Shown here one piece after another: positions 46,705 through 54,725 of a stretch of DNA of 64,000 nucleotides (positions are counted from its first letter, which is position 1; each line of letters begins with the position of its first letter). The notes below the pieces were generated by a model. That model saw nothing but the letters and a program-made list of their open reading frames with translations. It was not told the DNA's origin and did no database searches. Origin of the DNA: Oricola cellulosilytica (GTDB taxonomy: Bacteria > Pseudomonadota > Alphaproteobacteria > Rhizobiales > Rhizobiaceae); NCBI RefSeq assembly GCF_019966575.1, contig NZ_JAINFK010000001.1, positions 62,001-126,000 of the forward strand, given 5' to 3'. Both the position numbers and the translations under genes were made by a program.

Positions 46705-47583
46705 ATGGAAATGCACCAGATCCGCTACATGCTGGCGGCAGCGCGTACATTGAATTTCACGCGCGCCGCGGAGGAATGCAACGTATCGCAGCCCGCGCTG
46801 ACCCGGGCGATAAAAGCGCTAGAAGGAGAACTGTCAACGCCCCTGTTCCATCGGGATGGGCGACGGGTAATGCTGAGCGATTTCGGGCGATCGGTGTTGC
46901 CCAACATGCAACAGATTTTGCAGGAGGCCGACGCGGCGCGCGCGATCGCCGAAAATTTCCGGCTGCTCAACAAGGTGCCGGTGCGGATCGGCGTGTTATC
47001 CACCATAGGGCATGTCCGCCTCGCACGCTTCTTCGCCCGCCTGCAGAAAGACTTTCCGGGTGTGGAGATCGCGGTGAGCGAGGGCAGTCTTGAGCATTTG
47101 CGAAACAAACTTGAAAACGACGATCTCGATCTTGCAGTGGTCAATCCGCTGGATTGGCCCAGAGACGAACTCAGGACCATCGAGTTGTACCAGGAGCGGT
47201 ATGTCGTGATCATGCCGCCCGATCACCGGCTGGCGCAGTTCGACGCGATCAAGCTCTCCGATCTGTCCGGAGAAGCCTATGTGGACAGGCTATCCTGCGA
47301 GATGCGCGAATTGGTGATGGCGGCGTGCGAGTCGAAGGGCGTCGAACTGTATGCCCGCTTCCGGTCCGAGCGTGAGGACTGGATCCAGGCAATGGTGATG
47401 GCGCATATCGGGTTCGCGTTCATGCCGGAATATTCGATCACGCTACCGGAACTCACTCAAAGGCCGTTGACGGAACCCGCAGTTTCGCGCACCGTCGCAC
47501 TGGCAAGCCTGCCCGGACGGCCTCATAATCCCGGGGCCGCCGCGATCATACGGGCCGCACAGATGTTCGCCTGGCCCGGGTGA
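46705..47583 (+). CDS. LysR family transcriptional regulator
   Basis: A 292-residue LysR protein. The winged helix-turn-helix is at 1-65 (MHQIRYMLAAARTLNFTRAA, then SQPALTRAIKALEGEL), and the effector domain follows from about residue 90 (PVRIGVLSTIGHVRLARFFA; YVVIMPPDHRLAQFDAIKLS; MVMAHIGFAFMPEYSI). It is divergent to the DUF4242-DsrE pair across 149 bp, the arrangement expected for a regulator of these genes. The inducer cannot be inferred. Confidence 0.93.
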   Translation: MEMHQIRYMLAAARTLNFTRAAEECNVSQPALTRAIKALEGELSTPLFHRDGRRVMLSDFGRSVLPNMQQILQEADAARAIAENFRLLNKVPVRIGVLSTIGHVRLARFFARLQKDFPGVEIAVSEGSLEHLRNKLENDDLDLAVVNPLDWPRDELRTIELYQERYVVIMPPDHRLAQFDAIKLSDLSGEAYVDRLSCEMRELVMAACESKGVELYARFRSEREDWIQAMVMAHIGFAFMPEYSITLPELTQRPLTEPAVSRTVALASLPGRPHNPGAAAIIRAAQMFAWPG

Positions 47584-47611
47584 CATCCCGACACCCCGCC
47601 GACGGCCTCGA

Positions 47612-48949
47612 TCAGTTGCCGGGTTCCGCATGGCGTTTGCGGATGCCGCGGACGAACGCCCAAATCCCGAGCACGACGATCGGAACGGCTGCGGCCGTTA
47701 TCAGCGTGTCGGAGATACCGAACCGCTCATTGTCCATTCCCTTGGCGACATATCCGATCAGCCCGACCACGTAATACGACACCGCGGCAACGGAGAGACC
47801 CTCGACGGTCTGCTGCAAGCGCAACTGCAGCTTGGCGCGGGTATTCATCGAAGCGAGCAGATTCCGATTCTGCTTCTCGACGGCGACGTCCACCTTGGTG
47901 CGGAGCAGTGTCGCGGCGCGCGCAAGCTTGCGTGACAAATTCGCCTGGCGCTCCTCCATCGAACGGCAGGTGCGCATGGCAGGCGCCATACGTCGCTCCA
48001 GGAATGATCGCCACGTGTCATAACCGGCGACAGGTTCTTCGCCCAAGGCGTCCAGCCTGTCATCGACAATCTCGTGATAGGCGCGGCTGGCGCCGAACCG
48101 GTAGAGGCTCGCCGCGGCGTCGGCCTCCAGTTCCGCCGCAAGCGAGGTGATGTCGTCCAGCAGTTGCTCGGTTTCGTCAGCTTCCACCGAGCGCATGCGG
48201 TTGGTAAGTGTGGCCAGTTGATCCTCGGCCTTGCGCATCCGTGGGGACAGGCGTTGTGCCAGGGGAAGGCCGAGCATGGCGAGCGTGCGGTAAATCTCGA
48301 TGTCGAAGAGACGCTGCGCGAGCATCCCGGTGCGCTGAGCCGACATCCCCTTGTCGAGGACAAGTATCCTGGTCAGGCCCGAGGAATCCTGCCTGAAATC
48401 AGTCGCGATAACCGCCGATCCGCCTTCGACCCATGAACAGCAAAGCGTTGCCGGATCGAAATCATCGATCAATTTCATCGCAGCGGCCGAATGTTTGCGC
48501 ACCTCCATGCGAACCCCCGCGATCAGCGTTCCGGGCGCGGGAAACTCCTCGCCGAAGGGATGCCCGGTGAGCGGATCGCCAAAGCGACGCGGCAACGGCC
48601 CTTCCCAGAGATATGTCGAAGCCTCCGTGTGGCGTTCCCATCGCAGGCTGCCCTTGCCGGTGACGATCGTGTGGTGACGGGCGTTGCGCTCTGGCGGCGA
48701 AGCGCCGTGGCGGCGCGACAATTCGGAAAGCACGGCATGATCGACGGTGGCCCCCCCCTCGGTCATGAAACAGAGCTTGACCAGGACCCGGGGGGCGGTG
48801 ATCGAAGGGGCTGGCCGGGAGTGGATTTCCCCCAATGCAGCCGCCCGGTGGGCATGAAGCGGAAAGCCAAAGGCGCCACGGCGCGCCGAAGCTTCCGCGG
48901 CCGCCTCGGTGTCCGAAATCCCGGTCGATGTCCTAACCACTTCGTTCAT
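47612..48949 (-). CDS. DUF3422 family membrane protein
   Basis: A 445-residue protein with a large N-terminal soluble part (GFPLHAHRAAALGEIHSRPA; RHHTIVTGKGSLRWERHTEA; TYLWEGPLPRRFGDPLTGHP) and two C-terminal transmembrane helices (VAAVSYYVVGLIGYVAKGM and LITAAAVPIVVLGIWAFVRG) joined by a short loop. The family has no assigned function. The ATG at 48949 (MNEVVRTSTGISDTEA) is used rather than the longer frame to 49081. It is divergent to the FadR-type regulator and converges with the LysR gene. Confidence 0.88.
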   Translation of the reverse strand: MNEVVRTSTGISDTEAAAEASARRGAFGFPLHAHRAAALGEIHSRPAPSITAPRVLVKLCFMTEGGATVDHAVLSELSRRHGASPPERNARHHTIVTGKGSLRWERHTEASTYLWEGPLPRRFGDPLTGHPFGEEFPAPGTLIAGVRMEVRKHSAAAMKLIDDFDPATLCCSWVEGGSAVIATDFRQDSSGLTRILVLDKGMSAQRTGMLAQRLFDIEIYRTLAMLGLPLAQRLSPRMRKAEDQLATLTNRMRSVEADETEQLLDDITSLAAELEADAAASLYRFGASRAYHEIVDDRLDALGEEPVAGYDTWRSFLERRMAPAMRTCRSMEERQANLSRKLARAATLLRTKVDVAVEKQNRNLLASMNTRAKLQLRLQQTVEGLSVAAVSYYVVGLIGYVAKGMDNERFGISDTLITAAAVPIVVLGIWAFVRGIRKRHAEPGN

Positions 48950-49041
48950 GCGTCCCGTCCCTGTGACCGTAGGCCGCAAATATATCCGAAATTCTCTATT
49001 TGACACTTTGTGCGCCGCAAAATTGTTTCGCCATGCACAGG

Positions 49042-49087
49042 GGACAACGCGAGTGGTAAAGTGGACAACAAAATTGACCAATTGTCC
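49042..49087. promoter_or_regulatory. repeated GGACAA/TTGTCC elements upstream of the FadR-type regulator
   Basis: GGACAA occurs at 49042-49047 and 49063-49068 and its complement TTGTCC at 49082-49087, so the last two form an inverted repeat with a 13-bp spacer that itself contains ATTG-AC-CAAT. The half-site AGTGGTAAA lies at 49052-49060. The cluster ends 23 bp upstream of the regulator start, which suits an autoregulatory operator. The assignment is inferred from position and symmetry. Confidence 0.45.
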
Positions 49088-49110
49088 GGATAGCCGCTAC
49101 GCTTTCCGCG

Positions 49111-49923
49111 ATGCCAGTGGAGCAACCGATGCCAGCAAACTATTTCAGGCCGATCGATCACATCCGCACAGCCGACGAGGTCTGCGCGCAAGTGGAGACG
49201 CTGGTGCTGGAGGGTGTTCTGCGCGTCGGCGACAAGCTTCCGGGCGAGCGCGAACTCGCCCGCCAGTTTGACGTATCTCGTCCGGTTCTCAGGGACGCCA
49301 TCAAGGAACTCGAGCGGCGCGGTCTCATCGTGACCCGCCATGGCGGCGGGACATTCGTGGCTGACGTCATTGGCGACGTATTTTCCGAGACCATGCTTGA
49401 ACTGATCGCCAAGCATCCGAAGGCAACGCGCGATTACCTGGAATACCGGCGCGATGTGGAGGGAATTGCCGCGGCCTATGCCGCCGAACGGGCCACGGAA
49501 CACGACAGGAAACTTCTCACCGATGTGATCGAGCGCATGGAAGCGGCGCACGCCAAGGACAGTTTCCAGGAGGAGGCATCGATCGATATCGAGTTTCATC
49601 ATGCGGTCTGTGAGTGCGCCCACAACGTCATTCTCATGCACACGCTGCGTTCGTGCTACCGGCTTCTGGCAAACGGGGTCTTCTTCAGCCGCTCCCTGGT
49701 CTATGGCCATCCCGGCGCTCGGGAAAAACTTCTGAAACAGCACAAGGCCGTCTACGAGGCGATCATGGCGAGCGATGCGCCGGCCGCGCGGCGCGCCGCC
49801 GAAGCGCACATGGAATTCGTCGAGCGGTTCAGCCGCGAGGCCGAACGGGCCAAATCCTGGGAGGCGGTGGCGCGCATGCGCCATGCGCAGCGGCTCGATC
49901 AGCCGGACGAAGCCGCCGGCTAG
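49111..49923 (+). CDS. FadR/GntR family transcriptional regulator, possible lactate/2-hydroxyacid regulator
   Basis: A 270-residue GntR protein of the FadR subfamily. The N-terminal winged helix reads KLPGERELARQFDVSRPVLR, then IKELERRGLIVTRHGGGTFV; the C-terminal FCD helical domain carries the D..HH pattern (SIDIEFHHAVCECAHN) and KQHKAVYEAIMASDAPAARR, which holds the other His metal ligand. Members regulate lactate, glycolate or pyruvate metabolism. It converges with lldD 107 bp away, which supports that role. The start may be 49111 or 49129 (MPANYFRPIDHI). Confidence 0.9.
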   Translation: MPVEQPMPANYFRPIDHIRTADEVCAQVETLVLEGVLRVGDKLPGERELARQFDVSRPVLRDAIKELERRGLIVTRHGGGTFVADVIGDVFSETMLELIAKHPKATRDYLEYRRDVEGIAAAYAAERATEHDRKLLTDVIERMEAAHAKDSFQEEASIDIEFHHAVCECAHNVILMHTLRSCYRLLANGVFFSRSLVYGHPGAREKLLKQHKAVYEAIMASDAPAARRAAEAHMEFVERFSREAERAKSWEAVARMRHAQRLDQPDEAAG

Positions 49924-50029
49924 ACAGTTTCGTTCGGGCAAGGCCGCGCCGCTGTCTGGAGGTTAAGTTAAGGTAGTCCTCGGCATACCTCTTGAGTCGG
50001 CCGAAATGAGTCCGCGAACACCCTAGCTG

Positions 50030-51298
50030 TCACGACGCTCGTGATTTGGCGGACGTCTGTTTCCGCGACGTCGGCCGCGCGGCCGTGGCCTTCGGCTTGG
50101 CCGGGGTCTTCCGCTTTGTCGCAGATTTCGCCTGCAGCGTCTTGCGCGCGGTCGAAGGCGGGTTCAGCAAATTGTGGTGGCCGACGTTCGCGATGTCGGT
50201 CTCACCGCAAAGCGCCATGGTCAGATCCAGTTCCTTGTGCAGGATATCCAGCGCCTTGGTGACGCCGGCCTCTCCGGCGGCCCCGAGCCCATAGATGAAT
50301 GCGCGGCCGATATAAGTGGATTTCGCACCAAGCGCGATGGCCTTGAAGATGTCCTGGCCGGACCGGATTCCCGAATCGAAATGCACCTCGATCCGGTCGC
50401 CAACCGCGTCGACGATCGGCGCCAGCATGTCGATCGAAGCCGCCGCCCCGTCGAGTTGTCGGCCGCCGTGATTGGATACAATGATTGCATCAGCGCCGAT
50501 GTCCGCGGCGATGCGCGCGTCCTCGACGTCGTTTATTCCCTTCAGGATCAGCGGCCCGTCCCAGCGCTTCTTGATCCATGCGATCGACTCCCAGTTGAGC
50601 GTGGGATCGAATTGCTCGTGGGTCCACTCCGAAAGCGAGGACATGTCGCTCACGCCCTTGGCGTGGCCGACGACGTTTCCGAACGAACGGTTTGTCGTGC
50701 CGAGCATGCCGAAGCACCATTGCGGCTTGAAGGCGAGATTTAAAATGTTGGCGAGCGTCGGCTTCGGCGGAGCGCTGAGGCCGTTCTTGATGTCCTTGTG
50801 GCGTTGGGCGAGAATCTGCAGATCGAGCGTCAGCACCAGCGCCGAACATTTCGCGGCCTTCGCGCGATTGATCAACGCCTCGGCGAACTCCCGGTCGCGC
50901 ATGACGTAGAGCTGAAACCAGAACGGTTTCGTCGTGGCTTGCGCGACGGTCTCGATCGAGCACACGCTCATGGTCGAAAGCGTAAAGGGGACGCCGAATT
51001 TCTCGGCGGCGCGAGCGGCGGCAATCTCGCCGTCGGGGTGCTGCATGCCGGTCATTCCGACCGGAGCGAGCGCAACAGGCATCGACACGTCCTGCCCGAT
51101 CATCTGCGTTCTAACCGACCGGTTATCGATATCGACCGCGACCCGCTGCCTCAGCTTGATTCTTGAGAATGCATCGGTGTTGTCGCGATAGGTGCCCTCA
51201 CTCCACGAGCCCGAATCCGCATAGTCGTAAAACATGCGCGGCACACGGCGCCTTGCGCGCTTTTGCAGGTCGTTGATGTCGGTAACTTTGTCGAGCAT
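50030..51298 (-). CDS. lldD: FMN-dependent L-lactate dehydrogenase / alpha-hydroxyacid oxidase with basic tail
   Basis: A 422-residue FMN-dependent alpha-hydroxyacid dehydrogenase that oxidises L-lactate (or a related 2-hydroxyacid) to pyruvate, probably membrane-associated. Active-site blocks: VALAPVGMTGMQHPDGEIAA, then PFWFQLYVMRDREF, then ILKGINDVEDARIAADIGAD, and SNHGGRQLDGAAAS with the catalytic His and substrate-binding Arg. The core ends around residue 385; the last ~37 residues are Lys/Ala/Pro/Ser-rich (KSATKRKTPAKPKATAARPT), an extra tail not in typical LldD. It converges with the FadR-type regulator. Confidence 0.93.
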   Translation of the reverse strand: MLDKVTDINDLQKRARRRVPRMFYDYADSGSWSEGTYRDNTDAFSRIKLRQRVAVDIDNRSVRTQMIGQDVSMPVALAPVGMTGMQHPDGEIAAARAAEKFGVPFTLSTMSVCSIETVAQATTKPFWFQLYVMRDREFAEALINRAKAAKCSALVLTLDLQILAQRHKDIKNGLSAPPKPTLANILNLAFKPQWCFGMLGTTNRSFGNVVGHAKGVSDMSSLSEWTHEQFDPTLNWESIAWIKKRWDGPLILKGINDVEDARIAADIGADAIIVSNHGGRQLDGAAASIDMLAPIVDAVGDRIEVHFDSGIRSGQDIFKAIALGAKSTYIGRAFIYGLGAAGEAGVTKALDILHKELDLTMALCGETDIANVGHHNLLNPPSTARKTLQAKSATKRKTPAKPKATAARPTSRKQTSAKSRAS

Positions 51299-51420
51299 TG
51301 ACGGAAGCGCCCCCGGATGAATTATCCGATGGTCATACCGTCAAGCCGAAACAAGGGAAAGATGCCGCATACCAGACCTTGGAATAACCCGGTGGGACGG
51401 CGTGAGGCCGTCGCTCGAAG

Positions 51421-51576
51421 TCAGCGGCTGGCTGAAACCGGGGAGACCACGGCCGAAATGCCATAGCCGTCAGTCGGAACCTTTCCGGCCATAGCGCCAT
51501 CCGTATATACAGCGAGACCCCAGAACGAGATGCCGAAAAGCGTGGCGGCGGACAAGAAGACAGTGCGAATAGACAT
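51421..51576 (-). CDS. small single-pass membrane or exported protein, hypothetical
   Basis: A 51-residue reading frame, MSIRTVFLSAATLFGISFWG then LAVYTDGAMAGKVPTDGYGI. One hydrophobic helix is followed by a polar part, and AMAG could be a signal-peptidase site. AAGGTTGGAAA precedes the ATG at a reasonable spacing. No family is recognised. It lies alone in the 440-bp region between lldD and the next gene; the remainder of that region shows nothing clear. Confidence 0.45.
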   Translation of the reverse strand: MSIRTVFLSAATLFGISFWGLAVYTDGAMAGKVPTDGYGISAVVSPVSASR

Positions 51577-51740
51577 TTTCCAACCTTGGCAGTTTTTCTT
51601 CGCGGTACACCGCCATCCAAGCACATCGAGCGTGATTCCAGCGTGATGGGAGTCACATTGCGTTGATGTGCGGAGCGCGCTGTAGCCCCTTCATGCCAAC
51701 AACGCCAGTGCTATAGGTTCGGTTCCCGACAAGTTCCTCG

Positions 51741-52412
51741 ATGGTTGCAATAATGCCACTGGAGAACCGCGTTACACCGTCCGGAGAAATCGTCGCTGAT
51801 CCGGCGCGCGGCCTGTTTACCGGCAATCGCGGCATCCTTCACGATGCGGCGACGCGCACGCTCGATCCACGTAAGCGCTGGACGAGCAAGGCGTGGATAT
51901 GCTGCGTATGCAACTGGCGCGGCCGGCGGCGCGACGTGATGGGGTTCAACGGGAGGAAGGGCCGGGCGGGCTGGACCGAACTCTTCTTCCTCGACGAGGC
52001 GACCGCGCTCGCAGCCGGCCACCGGCCCTGTTTCTCTTGCCGGCGCGAAGATGCGAAGCGGTTTCAGGCTGCATGGGCGGCGGGAAACGGCGGCGGCCTG
52101 CCAAAGGCTAGGGAAATCGACGCGATCCTTCACGCCGAGCGGCTCGACAACCGCAACAAGCGCCTGCATCCGCTGCCATGCCCAGCGATAGACCTGCCCG
52201 ACGGGACGGTGGTGGCCGGTGGCCGAACCCCCCTGCTCATCCGCAACGGGCGCGCGTGGCATTGGTCGTTCTCGGGCTATTCCTCGCCACGGCTTCCTCC
52301 CGCCGATCTCGTGCTGCTGACGCCGCCCTCGACCGTGCGGGCCCTGCGTGCCGGTTACTCGCCGGTGATCCATTCCTCGGCGCTGCACTATCCGCCGGCA
52401 GCCGGGAATTGA
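51741..52412 (+). CDS. conserved hypothetical protein with two CxxC motifs
   Basis: A 223-residue protein with [13 protein letters not shown] and [12 protein letters not shown], so paired cysteines about 60 residues apart may bind zinc. Other conserved-looking stretches are [32 protein letters not shown] and [17 protein letters not shown]. Homologous uncharacterised proteins occur in Hyphomicrobiales. No catalytic family is recognised. The ATG at 51741 or 51753 ([12 protein letters not shown]) may be the start. rsmE follows 32 bp downstream on the same strand. Confidence 0.75.
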   Translation: MVAIMPLENRVTPSGEIVADPARGLFTGNRGILHDAATRTLDPRKRWTSKAWICCVCNWRGRRRDVMGFNGRKGRAGWTELFFLDEATALAAGHRPCFSCRREDAKRFQAAWAAGNGGGLPKAREIDAILHAERLDNRNKRLHPLPCPAIDLPDGTVVAGGRTPLLIRNGRAWHWSFSGYSSPRLPPADLVLLTPPSTVRALRAGYSPVIHSSALHYPPAAGN

Positions 52413-52444
52413 CCTTTGCCGCGCCCCGGTCCATCCGTTTTCCC

Positions 52445-53182
52445 ATGCGCGCCAACTATCGCATGCATCGCCTTTTCATCGACCGGCCCCTTGCGGCCGG
52501 TTCGCTCGTTGATCTCGACAAGGCGCAGTCGAACTACCTCCTCAATGTCCTGCGCATGGCGGAGGGCAGCGAACTTCTCCTCTTCAACGGACGTCATGGC
52601 GAGTGGCGGGCGGTGGTACGGCAGACGTCCAAGAAACAGGCCGAGCTCGAATCCGTAGAACAGGTCCGTCCGCAGCCCGTGCCGTCCGGCCTCGTCTACT
52701 GTTTCGCGCCGCTGAAATCCGGCCGGCTCGACTACATGGTGCAGAAGGCGGTGGAGATGGGTGCGGGCGTGCTTCAGCCGGTGATGACGCATCACACCCA
52801 GGTTTCGAAGATCAATGTCGAGCGCATGGCGGCGAACGCCGTAGAGGCAGCGGAACAATGCGGCATCCTGGCAATTCCCGAATGCCGCGAGCCGGTAAAG
52901 TTCGACAGGCTGCTTGGCGCTTGGGACCCGGAACGGCGACTGATCTTTTGCGACGAGGATGCCCGCACCAACAGTCCGCTGGTTGTTTTACAGAGGCTTG
53001 AACGCGGACCGATCGGCGTTCTGATTGGGCCGGAAGGCGGATTTTCGGACGCCGAGCGCGAGCGGCTGCGGGCCCTGCCCTTCGTTACCGCGATCCCGCT
53101 CGGACCCCGGATCCTGCGCGCCGATACTGCATCCGTCGCCGCCATGGCGGTGATCCAGATGACCGTTGGCGACTGGAACTGA
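52445..53182 (+). CDS. rsmE: 16S rRNA (uracil(1498)-N(3))-methyltransferase
   Basis: RsmE methylates U1498 of 16S rRNA using S-adenosylmethionine. The 245-residue SPOUT enzyme begins [20 protein letters not shown] (PUA-like N-terminus). The knot region is [16 protein letters not shown] followed by [19 protein letters not shown]. The open frame upstream is long, but the ATG at 52445 gives the family start. gshA follows 95 bp later on the same strand. Confidence 0.94.
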   Translation: MRANYRMHRLFIDRPLAAGSLVDLDKAQSNYLLNVLRMAEGSELLLFNGRHGEWRAVVRQTSKKQAELESVEQVRPQPVPSGLVYCFAPLKSGRLDYMVQKAVEMGAGVLQPVMTHHTQVSKINVERMAANAVEAAEQCGILAIPECREPVKFDRLLGAWDPERRLIFCDEDARTNSPLVVLQRLERGPIGVLIGPEGGFSDAERERLRALPFVTAIPLGPRILRADTASVAAMAVIQMTVGDWN

Positions 53183-53277
53183 TTCAATTTTCCTTGAAAC
53201 ACCCTGAAGAACTTTGCGCTTGCCCTGCGTGCGCCGCTCGTCCATCACACGCACCGAATTGCACCGGGAACTGCCTC

Positions 53278-54651
53278 ATGGCGCGCGATACCACTGACGA
53301 AACCCCGATAAACTCGGTCGACGACCTGGCCGGATATCTGGCGTCGGGATGCAAGCCACGAGAGCAGTGGCGCATCGGGACCGAACACGAGAAGTTTCCG
53401 TTCTTCATCGAGGACAACAGCCCCGTCCCCTATGACGGCGAGCGTTCGATCCGTGCGCTTCTGGAGGGCATGCGGGAAAAGCTCGGCTGGAGCCCCATCA
53501 TGGATGACGGGCGCATAATCGGCCTTTACGAGCCGACGGGAATGGGCGCCATCTCGCTCGAGCCGGGCGGCCAGTTCGAGCTCTCCGGAGCCCCGCTCGA
53601 GACGATCCACCAGACCTGCCGCGAATCGAACGCCCACCTGTCGCAACTGCGCACGATCGCCGATCCTCTCGGAATCAAGTTCCTCGGTCTCGGCGCGAGC
53701 CCCAAATGGACGCTGGCCGAGACACCCCGCATGCCGAAATCGCGCTACGACATCATGCGCGCCTACATGCCGAAGGTTGGCAGCCAGGGTCTCGACATGA
53801 TGCACCGGACATCTACGATCCAGGTCAATCTCGACTTTTCGTCCGAAGCCGACATGCGTAAGAAGATGCAGGCTTCGTATCGGCTTCAACCGATAGCGAC
53901 AGCCTTGTTCGCCAACTCACCCTTCACCGAGGGCCGGCCGAATGGAATGGTCTCCTGGCGCGCCGATATCTGGCGCGACACCGACAATGACCGGGCCGGC
54001 GTGTTGCCGTTCGTATTCTCTGACGATTTCGGCTTCATAGATTATGTGGAATGGGCGCTCGACGTGCCTATGTATTTCGTCCTGCGCGAAGGCCGGTACC
54101 GCGATTGCACCCATGTGACTTTCCGCCAGTTCATGGGCGGCGCGCTGGAAGGCCAGATCCCCGACGCCCGGCCGAACATGGGAGACTGGATCAACCATCT
54201 CTCCACCGTCTTCCCGGAAGTGCGGATGAAAAAGTTTCTCGAGATGCGCGGCGCAGACGGGGGGCCCTGGCGGCGTATCTGCGCTCTACCCGCCTTTTGG
54301 GTAGGACTGCTCTATGACGAGGAAGCGCTTGAAGCCGCCCATACATTGACCAAGAGCTGGCGCTACAAGGATGTCGTGGCGCTGCGCAACGCCGTCCCGC
54401 GCGAAGGCCTGCACGCTAAAATCCACAACCAGACTGTCCGCGATATCGCTTACGAGGTGCTTGCTATCGCGAGGGCCGGTCTCCAATCGCGCGCCCGGCT
54501 GAGCGCAGAGGGCTTCGACGAAGCGCATTTTCTGGCACCGCTGGAAGAGATTGTGGCGCGCGGAACCACAGCCTCGGAGCAGATGGTGACACAATTCCAC
54601 TCCGTGTGGGGGGAGTCGATCGAGCCGATTTTCATGGAATATGCGTATTAA
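53278..54651 (+). CDS. gshA: glutamate--cysteine ligase, alphaproteobacterial/plant type
   Basis: GshA makes gamma-glutamylcysteine, the first step of glutathione synthesis. The 457-residue enzyme belongs to the GCS2-like clade shared by plants and Alphaproteobacteria, with RIGTEHEKFPFF near the N-terminus, YEPTGMGAISLEPGGQFELS (substrate and metal site), MMHRTSTIQVNLDF and FRQFMGGALEG. The ATG at 53278 is preceded by GGGAACTGCCTC; the frame is open to 53194 without family match. It lies downstream of rsmE. Confidence 0.94.
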   Translation: MARDTTDETPINSVDDLAGYLASGCKPREQWRIGTEHEKFPFFIEDNSPVPYDGERSIRALLEGMREKLGWSPIMDDGRIIGLYEPTGMGAISLEPGGQFELSGAPLETIHQTCRESNAHLSQLRTIADPLGIKFLGLGASPKWTLAETPRMPKSRYDIMRAYMPKVGSQGLDMMHRTSTIQVNLDFSSEADMRKKMQASYRLQPIATALFANSPFTEGRPNGMVSWRADIWRDTDNDRAGVLPFVFSDDFGFIDYVEWALDVPMYFVLREGRYRDCTHVTFRQFMGGALEGQIPDARPNMGDWINHLSTVFPEVRMKKFLEMRGADGGPWRRICALPAFWVGLLYDEEALEAAHTLTKSWRYKDVVALRNAVPREGLHAKIHNQTVRDIAYEVLAIARAGLQSRARLSAEGFDEAHFLAPLEEIVARGTTASEQMVTQFHSVWGESIEPIFMEYAY

Positions 54652-54725
54652 CCGCCCGGAATCATTGCCTTAACCGAACATTTTCCTTTCCAGCGCTATA
54701 ACCGCACAGGACGGGATGAAATGAA

